Positions 17,730-26,973 of a stretch of DNA of 64,000 bases are shown here, piece by piece; position 1 is the stretch's first letter; each line of letters begins with the position of its first letter. Origin of the DNA: Leadbetterella sp035299025 (GTDB taxonomy: Bacteria; Bacteroidota; Bacteroidia; Cytophagales; Spirosomataceae). The notes under the pieces are model-generated. The model saw nothing but the letters and a program-made list of their open reading frames with translations, did not search any database and was not told the DNA's origin. Both the position numbers and the translations under genes were made by a program. The stretch lies in contig DATGXK010000019.1 in the NCBI GenBank assembly GCA_035299025.1, positions 62,001 to 126,000 on the forward strand. Direction: 5' to 3'.

Positions 17730-20329
17730 GGAATTCTTTAAAACCATTAATACTTACAACACTAATATTTGCAGTAAACTTTGTTGCAAATGCCCAAAAT
17801 ATCGGTCTCCCGCGTTTAAAAAGAACTGTCTCAGAAGAAGCTTTAGTTGATTACACAAGTCCCAAAGACTACATCATTGGAGGTATAACTGTAACTGGTG
17901 CCAAATTCTTAGACCCCAACACCCTCATTTCCGTATCCGGCTTGAATGTCAACGACGAAATAAAAATACCGGGTGAAAGAATATCTTCGGCCATTAAAAG
18001 ACTTATGGATCAAGGTATTATTGAGGATGTATCTATAAACATTACGAAAGTAGAAGGAAAAACCGTTTTTCTTGAATTGGCTCTCAAGGAAAGACCTAGG
18101 CTCAATAAAATTGTTCTCAACGGAATTAGAAAAGGTGAAAAAGAAACCGTTGAAGAAAAAATAAAAACCTACAAAGGCAAAGTAATCACCGATGCAATGG
18201 TGAAAAACATACAAAATTTGGTCAAGAAACACTATCTAGACAAAGGATTCAGAAACTGTACGGTGCAAGTACAACAATTGGCGGACACCGTTAGAATCAA
18301 CAATGCCGCCTTGGTTTTCAACATTTCCAAAAAATCAAAAGTAAAAATCAAAGATATTCAACTCAACGGCATCAACGAGTTGCCGGAGTGGAAAGTACTC
18401 TCCAAGATGAAGGGTACCAAAGAAAAAGCCCCATTGAGAATATTTACACCGTCGAAGTTCATCGCAAAAAAATACAAAGAGGATAAAGAGAAATTGGTGG
18501 CGTTTCTAAACAAAAACGGTTATCGCAATGCCCAAATCGTGAGTGATTCGGTTTATGAAGTTGACGATAAAAACATCAACATTGTATTGAATGTGACCGA
18601 AGGCAAGAGATTTTATTACAGAAATATAACATGGTCTGGAAATTATCTACGAAATTCTGATACGCTTAGCTTGATACTTGGCGTTAAAAAAGGCGACCTA
18701 TACAATCCAGAAGAACTTGAGAAAAAAATCAACGGTAAACCTCAACAAGACGTTAGCTCCTATTACATGGACGACGGTTATTTGTACTTTAGCTGCCAAC
18801 CGATCGAAATGGCCATCGATGGCGACTCGATAGATATTGAAATGAGAATTACCGAAGGCAAACAAGCTACCATTAATAAGATTATTCTGAATGGCAACAC
18901 CAAAACTAGCGATCATGTGGTTATGCGTGAGATTTTGACCAAACCTGGTCAGAAATTCAGTAAAACTGACTTGGTAGAAACAGTACAAATGCTCTCTAAA
19001 CTGGGTTATTTTGACCCACAAAAAATTGACCCGAAACCTATACCGCAAAATGACGGCACAGTAAATATTGAATACAATGTTGAAGAGAAGTCAAATGACA
19101 ACATAGAGCTCTCTGGCGGTTGGAGTGGAATTCAGGGTATCATCGGTACATTTGGTATAGTTTTTAACAACTTCGCTATTCGCAAAATACTCAATCTAAA
19201 AGAATACAAGCCGCTACCAAAGGGTGACGGTCAGCGATTCGCCATAAGATTTCAGGCCAATGGTGGCTTCCAGAATTATTCTGTATCGTTTACAGAGCCT
19301 TGGCTTGGAGGTAGAAAGCCTAACTCTTTCTCTGTAAGTCTATTTCACTCAGTTCAAGATTACAGTAAAATTGCGGATAGAATGCAGCGTATGTACGCCA
19401 ATTCGCCCAACAGTGCCTACTTTGGAAACGTTTACAACTCAGCACTGTACCAAGGTTTCTTCAGAAATACCGGTGGATCCGTAACCTATGGAAAAAGACT
19501 AAACTGGCCTGATAGAAACTTCAATTTCAGTTCGGCATTTTCGTATCAGTATTACGACGTTGAAAACAGTTTCTTGCTTTCAAACTTTAGAAACGGCCAA
19601 GCACACGATGTTTCATTGGGCTTCAACGTTTCGAGATACAGTCTTGATAACCCGCAGTTTACAAGAAGTGGATCCAATATTTCATTAAATACTACTTTCA
19701 ACCCGCCTTATTCTTTATTTGGAACACCCAAATCAGGAAAACTATGGATTGAAGGACACAAATGGATGTTTGACGCTGACTGGTATGCACCCGTATTTGG
19801 TAAATTGATTTTCCATGCCAAAGGCAACATGGGTTTCTTGGGCAGGTACAACTCTAGTACCAGTTACAGCCCATTTGGCAGATTCGTGATTGGTGGAGCA
19901 GGTATGGGTTTACAAAACACCAATAGCATTGGTGTTGAGCTGATTGGTCTAAGAGGATATGATGAGGGCGTAGTTTATGAGCCCACCTTCAATGAAAAAG
20001 TAGCTGCAGCCCAGGCTACAGGCTCTTACTCGAGAACAGGGGGTATAATTTACAGCAAATATGCCGTCGAACTTCGTTATCCAGTATCGCTGAACCCTCA
20101 GGCTACTATTTTTGTACTTGGATTTGCAGAGGCCGGAAATAGCTGGGGAAGTTACAAAGACTACAATCCTTTTAAACTTAGACGCTCTGCCGGTATAGGT
20201 GCCCGAATATTTATGGCGGCCTTCGGTTTATTGGGTATAGACTATGGCTATGGCTTTGACCCGATTCCGGGATTGCAGAACCAAGGTAGAAAAGGCTTTA
20301 CTTTCAGTATCGGTCAGCAGATTCGTTAA
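17726..20329 (+). CDS. bamA: Outer membrane protein assembly factor BamA
   Basis: 867 residues with a signal peptide (LILTTLIFAVNFVANAQ). Repeated POTRA domains fill residues ~45-450, e.g. IGGITVTGAKFLDPNTLI and ATINKIILNGNTKTSDHVVMREIL. The C-terminal half is an Omp85 barrel (VSFTEPWLGGRKPNSFSVSLF; FGRFVIGGAGMG; IELIGLRGYDE-like VELIGLRGYDE). It inserts beta-barrel proteins into the outer membrane. The final residues are IGQQIR, so the last residue is Arg and not the aromatic residue usual for barrel proteins. It overlaps uppS and precedes two Skp-like chaperone genes. Confidence 0.95.
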   Translation: MRNSLKPLILTTLIFAVNFVANAQNIGLPRLKRTVSEEALVDYTSPKDYIIGGITVTGAKFLDPNTLISVSGLNVNDEIKIPGERISSAIKRLMDQGIIEDVSINITKVEGKTVFLELALKERPRLNKIVLNGIRKGEKETVEEKIKTYKGKVITDAMVKNIQNLVKKHYLDKGFRNCTVQVQQLADTVRINNAALVFNISKKSKVKIKDIQLNGINELPEWKVLSKMKGTKEKAPLRIFTPSKFIAKKYKEDKEKLVAFLNKNGYRNAQIVSDSVYEVDDKNINIVLNVTEGKRFYYRNITWSGNYLRNSDTLSLILGVKKGDLYNPEELEKKINGKPQQDVSSYYMDDGYLYFSCQPIEMAIDGDSIDIEMRITEGKQATINKIILNGNTKTSDHVVMREILTKPGQKFSKTDLVETVQMLSKLGYFDPQKIDPKPIPQNDGTVNIEYNVEEKSNDNIELSGGWSGIQGIIGTFGIVFNNFAIRKILNLKEYKPLPKGDGQRFAIRFQANGGFQNYSVSFTEPWLGGRKPNSFSVSLFHSVQDYSKIADRMQRMYANSPNSAYFGNVYNSALYQGFFRNTGGSVTYGKRLNWPDRNFNFSSAFSYQYYDVENSFLLSNFRNGQAHDVSLGFNVSRYSLDNPQFTRSGSNISLNTTFNPPYSLFGTPKSGKLWIEGHKWMFDADWYAPVFGKLIFHAKGNMGFLGRYNSSTSYSPFGRFVIGGAGMGLQNTNSIGVELIGLRGYDEGVVYEPTFNEKVAAAQATGSYSRTGGIIYSKYAVELRYPVSLNPQATIFVLGFAEAGNSWGSYKDYNPFKLRRSAGIGARIFMAAFGLLGIDYGYGFDPIPGLQNQGRKGFTFSIGQQIR

Positions 20330-20439
20330 TGTTAAAAATCTGTTAATCGAAGGAGGAAATATAAACTTCGAAGGCTTTTCGGCGTCTTAAGAACACTAAA
20401 CCGTTGAATAAAAAACAAAGAGGACTAAATCTAAAAAAA

Positions 20440-20958
20440 ATGAAACTGAGAATATTTTTTTTACTTTTGATGCTTGGAGGATTGCAGTCCAAGGCTCAGA
20501 AATTTGGTTATATCGATACCGAATATATCATGAACAAAATGCCTGAATATAAAAAGGCAAATGAAAGCATGAACCAATTTGCTGAAAAATGGACGAAAGA
20601 TATTCAAGGAAAATATGCCGATGTAGAAAAAATGAAACAGAAATTTCAGCAAGAAGAGATACTTCTGACAGCTGATATGAAAAAGGAAAAACTTGGCGAA
20701 ATATCTAAAAAAGAAGAAGAATTGAGCACGTTAAACAACAGCATTTTCGGACTTAATGGACAACTTTTTCAGAAGAAAAAAGAGATTTTGAAGCCTATAT
20801 TGGACGAAATCTACAAAACATCAGAAAAAATAGCTCGAAAATATAAACTTAGTTTTATCTTTGACAAAGCATCAGACATGAGTATGTTTTATGCTGACCC
20901 CAAGCACGATTACACAGATTTTGTGATTGAAGAGCTTGGACTAAATCTTAAAAAGTAA
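20440..20958 (+). CDS. OmpH/Skp family periplasmic chaperone, first copy
   Basis: 172 residues from ATG 20440, where the signal peptide begins (MKLRIFFLLLMLGGLQSKAQ). The mature protein starts FGYIDTEYIMNKMPEY, the Skp/OmpH signature, and continues with long charged coiled-coil helices rich in Lys and Glu. Skp trimers hold unfolded outer membrane proteins and pass them to the Bam complex. It lies ~110 bp after bamA and 29 bp before its paralog. Confidence 0.9.
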   Translation: MKLRIFFLLLMLGGLQSKAQKFGYIDTEYIMNKMPEYKKANESMNQFAEKWTKDIQGKYADVEKMKQKFQQEEILLTADMKKEKLGEISKKEEELSTLNNSIFGLNGQLFQKKKEILKPILDEIYKTSEKIARKYKLSFIFDKASDMSMFYADPKHDYTDFVIEELGLNLKK

Positions 20959-20987
20959 ACCAATTTAATTTTTTTAATACTACAGAA

Positions 20988-21560
20988 ATGAAAATCAAAC
21001 TATTTGTTATTGCTTTGGCAATTTTGGCAAGCGTAAGTACAAAAGCTCAGAATCTTAAGATAGGTTATACGAATATAGAGTTTATACTTCAAAACTTACC
21101 AGATTCTAAAGATATACAGGCAAAACTTTCTACAGAAAAAGCTCAGTACGACAAACTTTACCAAGACAAACTTGCTGAAGCACAAAAAATGTTCGAAGAT
21201 TATCAAAAAAATGCAGCCTCAATGTCGGCAGTAATTAAAGCTGACAAAGAAAAAACATTACAAAACAAACAAAACGAATTGCAAGAATTGCAACAAAATG
21301 CAGAAGCTGCACTTTCGCGTAAGCAACAAGAAATGATAGCCCCAGTAATGGACAAAATCCAAACTGCTATCGACGCTGTAGCTAAAGAAAATGGATATAC
21401 TTATGTATTGAATTCTGACGCTGGATATGGTACTACACCGGTAATTTTGGTTGCTCCTGAGACTGACAATATTACTAATTTGGTATTCAAGAAAATGGGA
21501 GTTCCGATTCCTGCTGAAACCAAAGACGCAGCACCTGCCACCACTGCACCTAAAAAATAA
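20988..21560 (+). CDS. OmpH/Skp family periplasmic chaperone, second copy
   Basis: 190 residues with signal peptide MKIKLFVIALAILASVSTKAQ. The start of the mature protein, LKIGYTNIEFILQNLPD, is typical of OmpH/Skp. A Gln/Lys-rich coiled coil follows (ENGYTYVLNSDAGYG marks the returning body domain), and the tail is Ala/Thr/Pro-rich (DAAPATTAPKK). Tandem skp-like genes after bamA are usual in Bacteroidota. A strong terminator closes the block. Confidence 0.92.
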   Translation: MKIKLFVIALAILASVSTKAQNLKIGYTNIEFILQNLPDSKDIQAKLSTEKAQYDKLYQDKLAEAQKMFEDYQKNAASMSAVIKADKEKTLQNKQNELQELQQNAEAALSRKQQEMIAPVMDKIQTAIDAVAKENGYTYVLNSDAGYGTTPVILVAPETDNITNLVFKKMGVPIPAETKDAAPATTAPKK

Positions 21561-21586
21561 TTTAGAGATTATTCAGAATAGATTGA

Positions 21587-21614
21587 GCCTTTGGTAAAAC
21601 CAAAGGCTTTTTTT
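21587..21614 (+). terminator. Terminator of the bamA-skp block
   Basis: Perfect 8-bp stem GCCTTTGG / CCAAAGGC with a TAAAA loop, then seven T residues. It touches the proB stop on the other strand. Confidence 0.92.
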
Positions 21615-22647
21615 ATATCAATACTATATCGTCTGCGTGAACAAAAACCAAGTTCTGCACTTTAAGATTTTCTTGTAGTTTTTGAGAAGGCACTTTTGCC
21701 ATTCCTACTGCTATAATTTGGCCATTTTCATCTGTAATTTCAACCAGTTCTCCAGCCTCAAACTCTCCATCAAAACCAGTGATACCTACAGCTAAAAGAC
21801 TTTTCCGAGCCAAAAGTGCTTTGCACGCTCCATTGTCCAGCATTACGCTTCCGACCGAAATGGCACCACTGGCGATCCATTTGTTTTTGGCAGAAAGATT
21901 GGCATCCTGTGGAAGAAAAGTAGTTCCTGATTTTTCATTGATGGCATTTAGTATTCCGTCCGTGTGCTTCATTCCAAAAATGATTACTTTGATACCCATT
22001 TTATTTGCTAAATGCGTAAAAGTTAATTTGGAAGCCATTCCGCCAAGCCCTAAACTCGTTTTTGACTTGCTCACCATTCCTAAGATTTCCTCATCTATCC
22101 GCTCCACCCTATTTACCAATTGGCTCTCTTTATTCAATAATCCACCTGAAGCGGTGCATAGCATCAAAACTTTGGCTCCAAAACCTCCAGCTATCAAAGT
22201 GGCCAATTCATCATTGTCTGAAAACTTAAGCTCCCTGTTGCTTACCACGTCGTTTTCGTTCGCAATAGGTATGATATTACTTTTCCAAAGCTCTTCATAG
22301 GTTTCCTTCAATTGCAAAAATTGCTGACGATTGGCAAAATGTTGCCTCTCTAAAAGACTTTGAGCCACATTAATACCAAACTTATTAAAAGCCTGATCAT
22401 ATAATTTTATCAACAGTGGATTTCCAATCGCTGCAGCCGCCTTTCTTTGGCTAATGGTGGCCTCGTAATTCTGAATATAGTGCTTACCAGCTCCCACCGC
22501 ACCCGAAGACACGATAATAACCCTATATTTTTTATGTAAAATGGCCGTTTGTCGAGCAATCTCATCTATAATTTCAACATCAGGCTCTCCAGAAGGTTTT
22601 GTTATAGAGGCCGTTCCGAACTTCAGAACTAAGAGAGGTCTTTTCAT
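21613..22647 (-). CDS. proB: Glutamate 5-kinase
   Basis: 344 residues. The amino acid kinase domain is shown by LVLKFGTASITKP, VIIVSSGAVGAG, PIANENDVVS and the SDNDELATLIAGGFGAKVLMLCTASGGL run; LGLGGMASKL is the typical ATP-site loop. A C-terminal PUA domain is present (WIASGAISVGSVMLDNGACKAL). It phosphorylates glutamate as the first step of proline synthesis. No proA lies beside it. It is the last gene of the asnS-nuoH-unknown-proB operon; its ATG shares one base with the preceding stop codon. Confidence 0.95.
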   Translation of the reverse strand: MKRPLLVLKFGTASITKPSGEPDVEIIDEIARQTAILHKKYRVIIVSSGAVGAGKHYIQNYEATISQRKAAAAIGNPLLIKLYDQAFNKFGINVAQSLLERQHFANRQQFLQLKETYEELWKSNIIPIANENDVVSNRELKFSDNDELATLIAGGFGAKVLMLCTASGGLLNKESQLVNRVERIDEEILGMVSKSKTSLGLGGMASKLTFTHLANKMGIKVIIFGMKHTDGILNAINEKSGTTFLPQDANLSAKNKWIASGAISVGSVMLDNGACKALLARKSLLAVGITGFDGEFEAGELVEITDENGQIIAVGMAKVPSQKLQENLKVQNLVFVHADDIVLI

Positions 22648-23210
22648 TAGTAATCAATATTTCTTGGCAAACCCAAGCCTTTGGCCAGGTCAGCGTGAAT
22701 TCCTTCGTAAAAAAAGCAAAGTATTTCGTTGATATCATCAACAAATTCTATTCGGTAATCTTCATGTATAGCTTTTAGATTCTTTATTAAAAGAAGCATT
22801 TTTTTGATGTTAAATTCATTCAACTTCAAATTATGCTTCAGATCTGGTTTATTAAAAACTGCGGAATACGTATTTGTTAATTTAAGAATCAGTTTTACTC
22901 CTAAACGAATCTCACCAACCTTATCTGAAGTGATGCGTTTGTGGTGATTAATTTGCGAAAAATAAAGACGCTCATGGCTGAGAAGTTCTTTAGACTTAAA
23001 GGAGGCATATTTCTTTATTTTTTCTATTTCTTCGGCCACGGCATCTTGCCTCAGCTTCAGGTCTATTTCAGGATGCTCAAGCAATCTAAAATGTAGCTGC
23101 TCTACCAATATTTTGTCTTTATTGATAAGCCGAATCAATATCTTGTTCTTCTCTTTGTTTGGAAGGCCCACAATGGCTTCCTCCAAATCTTTTTCTATCA
23201 ATTTCGCCAT
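22647..23210 (-). CDS. Hypothetical helical protein between nuoH and proB
   Basis: 187 residues, charged and helical, without signal peptide or membrane segment (MAKLIEKDLEEAIVGLPN; KKMLLLIKNLKAIHEDYRIEF). I do not recognise the family. It starts 1 bp after the nuoH stop and overlaps the proB ATG by one base, so it is surely co-translated with both. Base use resembles its neighbours, so there is no sign of recent transfer. The repeated Leu/Ile/Lys pattern would fit an all-alpha bundle. Confidence 0.75.
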   Translation of the reverse strand: MAKLIEKDLEEAIVGLPNKEKNKILIRLINKDKILVEQLHFRLLEHPEIDLKLRQDAVAEEIEKIKKYASFKSKELLSHERLYFSQINHHKRITSDKVGEIRLGVKLILKLTNTYSAVFNKPDLKHNLKLNEFNIKKMLLLIKNLKAIHEDYRIEFVDDINEILCFFYEGIHADLAKGLGLPRNIDY

Positions 23211-23211
23211 T

Positions 23212-24300
23212 TCACCAAATCATTAAGATTCTCCAAAAAGCAGAAATCAAAACCAAAATAAGGCAAAGGGGTGTCAATACTTTCCAACATAAATACATGA
23301 GTTGGTCGATTCGCAGCCGGGGTAGCGTCCACCTCACCCACATTTGTACTAACATACCGAGGTAAGCTTTAGAAAATATCCAAAACGCTCCCCAAAGATG
23401 CATCGATATGCTTCCGTCAACGCCTGAAGTCCATTCCGCTAAGCGAAGAGGTCCTATATTTGGAAATGGGGTATTCCATCCTCCCAAAAACAAAATAGTA
23501 GCCATAAATGCCAATAAAAGCATCATGCCGTATTCTGCTAGAAAAATAATGGCCCATCGAAAACCCGAATACTCTGTATGAAATCCAGCTATGAGCTCAG
23601 ATTCAGCTTCTGGCAAATCGAAAGGTGCCCTATTGGCCTCAGCCAAACCCGCAATAACAAAAATTATAAAAACAATAATCAAAAACGGACTTCTGAAAAT
23701 ATTCCAGGTTAGAAACCCTCCTACTTCTGTTGTTTCGATTCCCAATGCTTTTATACCAAACAAATAGTTAGGTTCTGGTGAAAAAATACCTTGAAGCGTG
23801 GTTATTTCCTGCAAATTAAGACTTGCACTTGTGATGGCTACACACAAAATACACAGTCCTATGGGTACCTCGTAAGATAAAATTTGAGCTACCGAACGCA
23901 TAGAACCCAACAAGGCATACTTATTGTTAGAAGCCCAACCCGCCATAAGTATACCCAAAATATCTAAGGAAATGACGCCTATGAGTACAAAAACGCCAGA
24001 TTGAAGATCGGCACCTTGTAATAGCCTGTTGACCGGTACAAGGGCAAAGCCCGCAAAAATAGCTGCAAAAATTAGATATGGAGCAACCTTAAACAGTTTC
24101 CTATCGGCACTAAATGGAATTATATCTTCTTTCTGAAAAAGCTTCAGTAAATCTGCAATTAACTGCAAAAGCCCCCATTTACCTACTTCCATAGGCCCAA
24201 GCCTATCCTGAATAAAAGCCGAAAGTTTTCGTTCGAGATACACACTCACGATAACATTGGCTCCTACAACGGCAAGGAAAATAAATAAGGGTAAAATCAT
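23212..24300 (-). CDS. nuoH: NADH-quinone oxidoreductase subunit H
   Basis: 362 residues with about eight hydrophobic segments. The NuoH signatures are clear: ERKLSAFIQDRLGPMEVGKWGLLQ near the start, GWASNNKYALLGSMRSVAQILSYE, and AEANRAPFDLPEAESEL with IAGFHTEYSGFRWA. NuoH forms part of the quinone site at the membrane-arm junction of Complex I. No other nuo gene occurs in the window; nuoH is flanked by asnS (3 bp upstream) and an unknown gene (1 bp downstream). The protein appears intact. Confidence 0.95.
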   Translation of the reverse strand: MILPLFIFLAVVGANVIVSVYLERKLSAFIQDRLGPMEVGKWGLLQLIADLLKLFQKEDIIPFSADRKLFKVAPYLIFAAIFAGFALVPVNRLLQGADLQSGVFVLIGVISLDILGILMAGWASNNKYALLGSMRSVAQILSYEVPIGLCILCVAITSASLNLQEITTLQGIFSPEPNYLFGIKALGIETTEVGGFLTWNIFRSPFLIIVFIIFVIAGLAEANRAPFDLPEAESELIAGFHTEYSGFRWAIIFLAEYGMMLLLAFMATILFLGGWNTPFPNIGPLRLAEWTSGVDGSISMHLWGAFWIFSKAYLGMLVQMWVRWTLPRLRIDQLMYLCWKVLTPLCLILVLISAFWRILMIW

Positions 24301-24303
24301 TTT

Positions 24304-25746
24304 TTAGAATTCAGCATTTTTCGGCGTACGCGGAAAAGGAATAACGTCACGAATGTTACCCATGCCCGTTACGAACAATACCAAACGCTCAAAACCTAGG
24401 CCGAATCCTGAGTGAGGAGCAGAACCAAATTTGCGGGTGTCTAAATACCACCAAAGGTTTTCGGGATCGATGCCCACTTCATTGATACGGGTCATCAGTT
24501 TATCGTAGTTATCTTCTCTTTGTGAGCCTCCTATTATTTCGCCAATGCCAGGAAATAAAACGTCCATTGCCCTAACTGTCTGTCCTGGGGCCGCATCCGA
24601 CTCGTCATCTTGCTTCATATAGAATGCTTTGATGTCTTTTGGATAGTTAGTAAGAATCACCGGCTTTTTGAAATGTTTCTCCACCAAATAACGCTCATGC
24701 TCAGACTGAAGATCTATGCCCCAACCGACTTCGTATTGAAACTGCTTCTTTTGTGCTGGCTTAGATTTTAATAAAATATCGATAGCCTCAGTATAAGTGA
24801 GTCTTTCAAAGTCATTTTCAACCACAAACTTAAGCTTTTCCAAGAGAGTCAACTCCGAACGCTCGTTTTGAGGTTTAGATTTTTCTTCTTCCAAAAGTCG
24901 GTTTTGAAGAAACTCCAAATCGTCCTTACAGTTATCTAATGCATACTGAATGACGTACTTCACAAAACTCTCCGCGAGATTCATGTTGTCTTCCAGATCA
25001 TTGAACGCCACTTCTGGTTCTATCATCCAAAACTCGGCCAAATGGCGAGTGGTATTGGAGTTTTCAGCTCTAAAGGTTGGGCCAAATGTGTATATTTTTG
25101 AAAGTGCCATGGCTCCCAATTCACCCTCAAGCTGGCCCGAAACTGTCAAAGAAGTTTCTCTTCCGAAAAAATCTTGGCTAAAATCTACAGTGCCATCTTC
25201 ATTTTTGGGAGCGGCATTGGGTTCAAAACTGCTCACACGAAACATTTCTCCTGCACCTTCGGCATCTGAGGCTGTAATGATGGGCGTATGTAGGTAAAAG
25301 AAACCGTTGTCGTTGTAGAATTTGTGAACAGCAAAAGCTAAAACGTGTCTTATACGGAAAATGGCTCCAAAAGTATTGGTTCTGAATCTCAAATGTGCTT
25401 TTTCGCGAAGAAATTCCAAGCTGTGCTTTTTGGGCTGCATCGGAAAAGTTTCATCAGCGGTACCGTAAATCTCTATACTTTGAGCCAAAACCTCAACTGC
25501 TTGTCCTGAGCCGGCAGAAGCTACCAAAGTACCCGAAACCGCGATACAAGCTCCCGTAGATATTTTTTTGAGCGTTTCTTCGTCTATTTTTCCATCTTCT
25601 ACAACCGCCTGAATATTTTTTATGGTAGAGCCGTCATTGAGATTTATAAAAACTATATTGGCTTGGCCTCTTTTGGTTCTAACCCATCCTTTTACAACTA
25701 CATTTTGACTTTCTGGCGAAAGAAGAAGAATATCTTTAATCTGCAT
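24304..25746 (-). CDS. asnS: Asparagine--tRNA ligase
   Basis: 480 residues. An N-terminal OB-fold (VVVKGWVRTKRGQANIVFINLNDG) is followed by the class II core: FGPTFRAENSNTTRHLAEFW (motif 2) and GFGLGFERLVLFVTGMGNIRDVIPFPRTP (motif 3). The Asn-type reading rests on AENSNT in motif 2 and on the separate aspS at 9116. First gene of an operon with nuoH, an unknown gene and proB. Confidence 0.97.
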   Translation of the reverse strand: MQIKDILLLSPESQNVVVKGWVRTKRGQANIVFINLNDGSTIKNIQAVVEDGKIDEETLKKISTGACIAVSGTLVASAGSGQAVEVLAQSIEIYGTADETFPMQPKKHSLEFLREKAHLRFRTNTFGAIFRIRHVLAFAVHKFYNDNGFFYLHTPIITASDAEGAGEMFRVSSFEPNAAPKNEDGTVDFSQDFFGRETSLTVSGQLEGELGAMALSKIYTFGPTFRAENSNTTRHLAEFWMIEPEVAFNDLEDNMNLAESFVKYVIQYALDNCKDDLEFLQNRLLEEEKSKPQNERSELTLLEKLKFVVENDFERLTYTEAIDILLKSKPAQKKQFQYEVGWGIDLQSEHERYLVEKHFKKPVILTNYPKDIKAFYMKQDDESDAAPGQTVRAMDVLFPGIGEIIGGSQREDNYDKLMTRINEVGIDPENLWWYLDTRKFGSAPHSGFGLGFERLVLFVTGMGNIRDVIPFPRTPKNAEF

Positions 25747-25781
25747 TTTAACGAAAATTTATTATCGAATTAAATTTCCTG

Positions 25782-25789
25782 CAAAAATA
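25782..25789 (-). promoter_or_regulatory. -7 element (TATTTTTG) of asnS operon
   Basis: Exact TAnnTTTG match on the minus strand, 35 bp before the asnS ATG at 25746. Confidence 0.5.
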
Positions 25790-25855
25790 AGGATTTCGAG
25801 GGGCATTTGCTATGCAAATCTTTGATAAAATAATGTTCAAATTCTCTCTAAAGAT

Positions 25856-26878
25856 TCAATCTTCAGTGGTTTTGAAGGTTTCTACCTCTGCATACTTTAT
25901 GAGAGCAGGAAAATCTAGCTGCGTAATTATATTTTTTTCTTTCACATGGGTTCCAAACACCTTTTGGACAGGAATCTTAAAATTGGCTTTGATACTCAAT
26001 GAATAAAATTCGTTAAGAGCCTGATTATCTGAACTCAACAAGGGCACACAAACCTTGTCTTGGTCGCTATTTTGTGCCTTTTCAGAGTCTATCAGCATAG
26101 GAAAAACACAATCATATACCTCAAACTGACGCCTAATGAGTACTTTCCGGCTGGGCAGTTTTGCTTTGCCAGACCACCAGATATCTTTAACGGCATTCAT
26201 AGCAGCTATGGTGGCCTCTCTGTCTTTCACCGCCTCCAGACTGCTCAATGTGGCTCTAACATTTTCTGTCATCTCAGACTCATATTCGCCCGCTCCGAGT
26301 ATAGATTTCATACCCAAATGAACCCCAAGTAAATTAGAATAAGCATCTTCGACCGAAAAACTAGAATAACGCTCCGGCACCAATGGAATGAAAGAAGCTC
26401 CATAAGAAGTAGATATCTCGTGCCAAACAGAAAGATCATAAGCTATTTTACCAGCCAAATGAACCACGTCCAGATCTGTAAATTTATCTGGAACATTAAT
26501 TTTGAGGGTCTTCATGCCGCCCTCATTGCCCAATTTCAAAGCAAACGCACCTTTGCTTCTTTCTTTCTGAATGTATAAGTATAAAAAAGCCGTAAAATCG
26601 GCAATGTCACGCAAATGACCCATGTCGATAAAACCACCCTTTTGCGTGTATATTATCCCGTTATTTTCTGCCTTATTGCCCAGGTATTTGTGCTCACCGA
26701 TGAGTTCTGGAGATGTAACCTCCGTGTATTTTACAAAAGGCATACCTGCCACTTTTACATCAACACCAAACGAGCAGCATGTACGAATGATTCTTGGGGG
26801 AGGATTTTTGAGATTTACGTCTTTAGGAGCTTTTGCAAATAAGCCGAAAGAAATTAATAAAAGTGTAATTAATCGCAT
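25856..26878 (-). CDS. DUF4056 family protein, exported
   Basis: 340 residues from the ATG at 26878 (MRLITLLLISFGLFAKA is the signal peptide). An ATG at 26908 would put ten residues ahead of it and overlaps the promoter, so it is rejected. The DUF4056 mark is PPRIIRTCCSFGVDVKVAGMPF after the leader; GFIDMGHLRDIADFTAFLYLY and YDLSVWHEISTSYGASFIPL also fit. Function is unknown; the two adjacent Cys and the HxxD/WHE motifs could suggest a metal site, but that is inference. Confidence 0.75.
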   Translation of the reverse strand: MRLITLLLISFGLFAKAPKDVNLKNPPPRIIRTCCSFGVDVKVAGMPFVKYTEVTSPELIGEHKYLGNKAENNGIIYTQKGGFIDMGHLRDIADFTAFLYLYIQKERSKGAFALKLGNEGGMKTLKINVPDKFTDLDVVHLAGKIAYDLSVWHEISTSYGASFIPLVPERYSSFSVEDAYSNLLGVHLGMKSILGAGEYESEMTENVRATLSSLEAVKDREATIAAMNAVKDIWWSGKAKLPSRKVLIRRQFEVYDCVFPMLIDSEKAQNSDQDKVCVPLLSSDNQALNEFYSLSIKANFKIPVQKVFGTHVKEKNIITQLDFPALIKYAEVETFKTTED

Positions 26879-26905
26879 AATTTTGTATCTCCACAAATTT
26901 GACCA

Positions 26906-26913
26906 CAAAATTA
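26906..26913 (-). promoter_or_regulatory. -7 element (TAATTTTG) of the DUF4056 gene
   Basis: Exact TAnnTTTG match on the minus strand, 27 bp before the ATG at 26878. It supports that start over the ATG at 26908. Confidence 0.5.
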
Positions 26914-26973
26914 AACCTTTTGTGGCAGGTTTAATGGATTAATAATTGATTTTAAATGCAATAAGTTCAAAAT

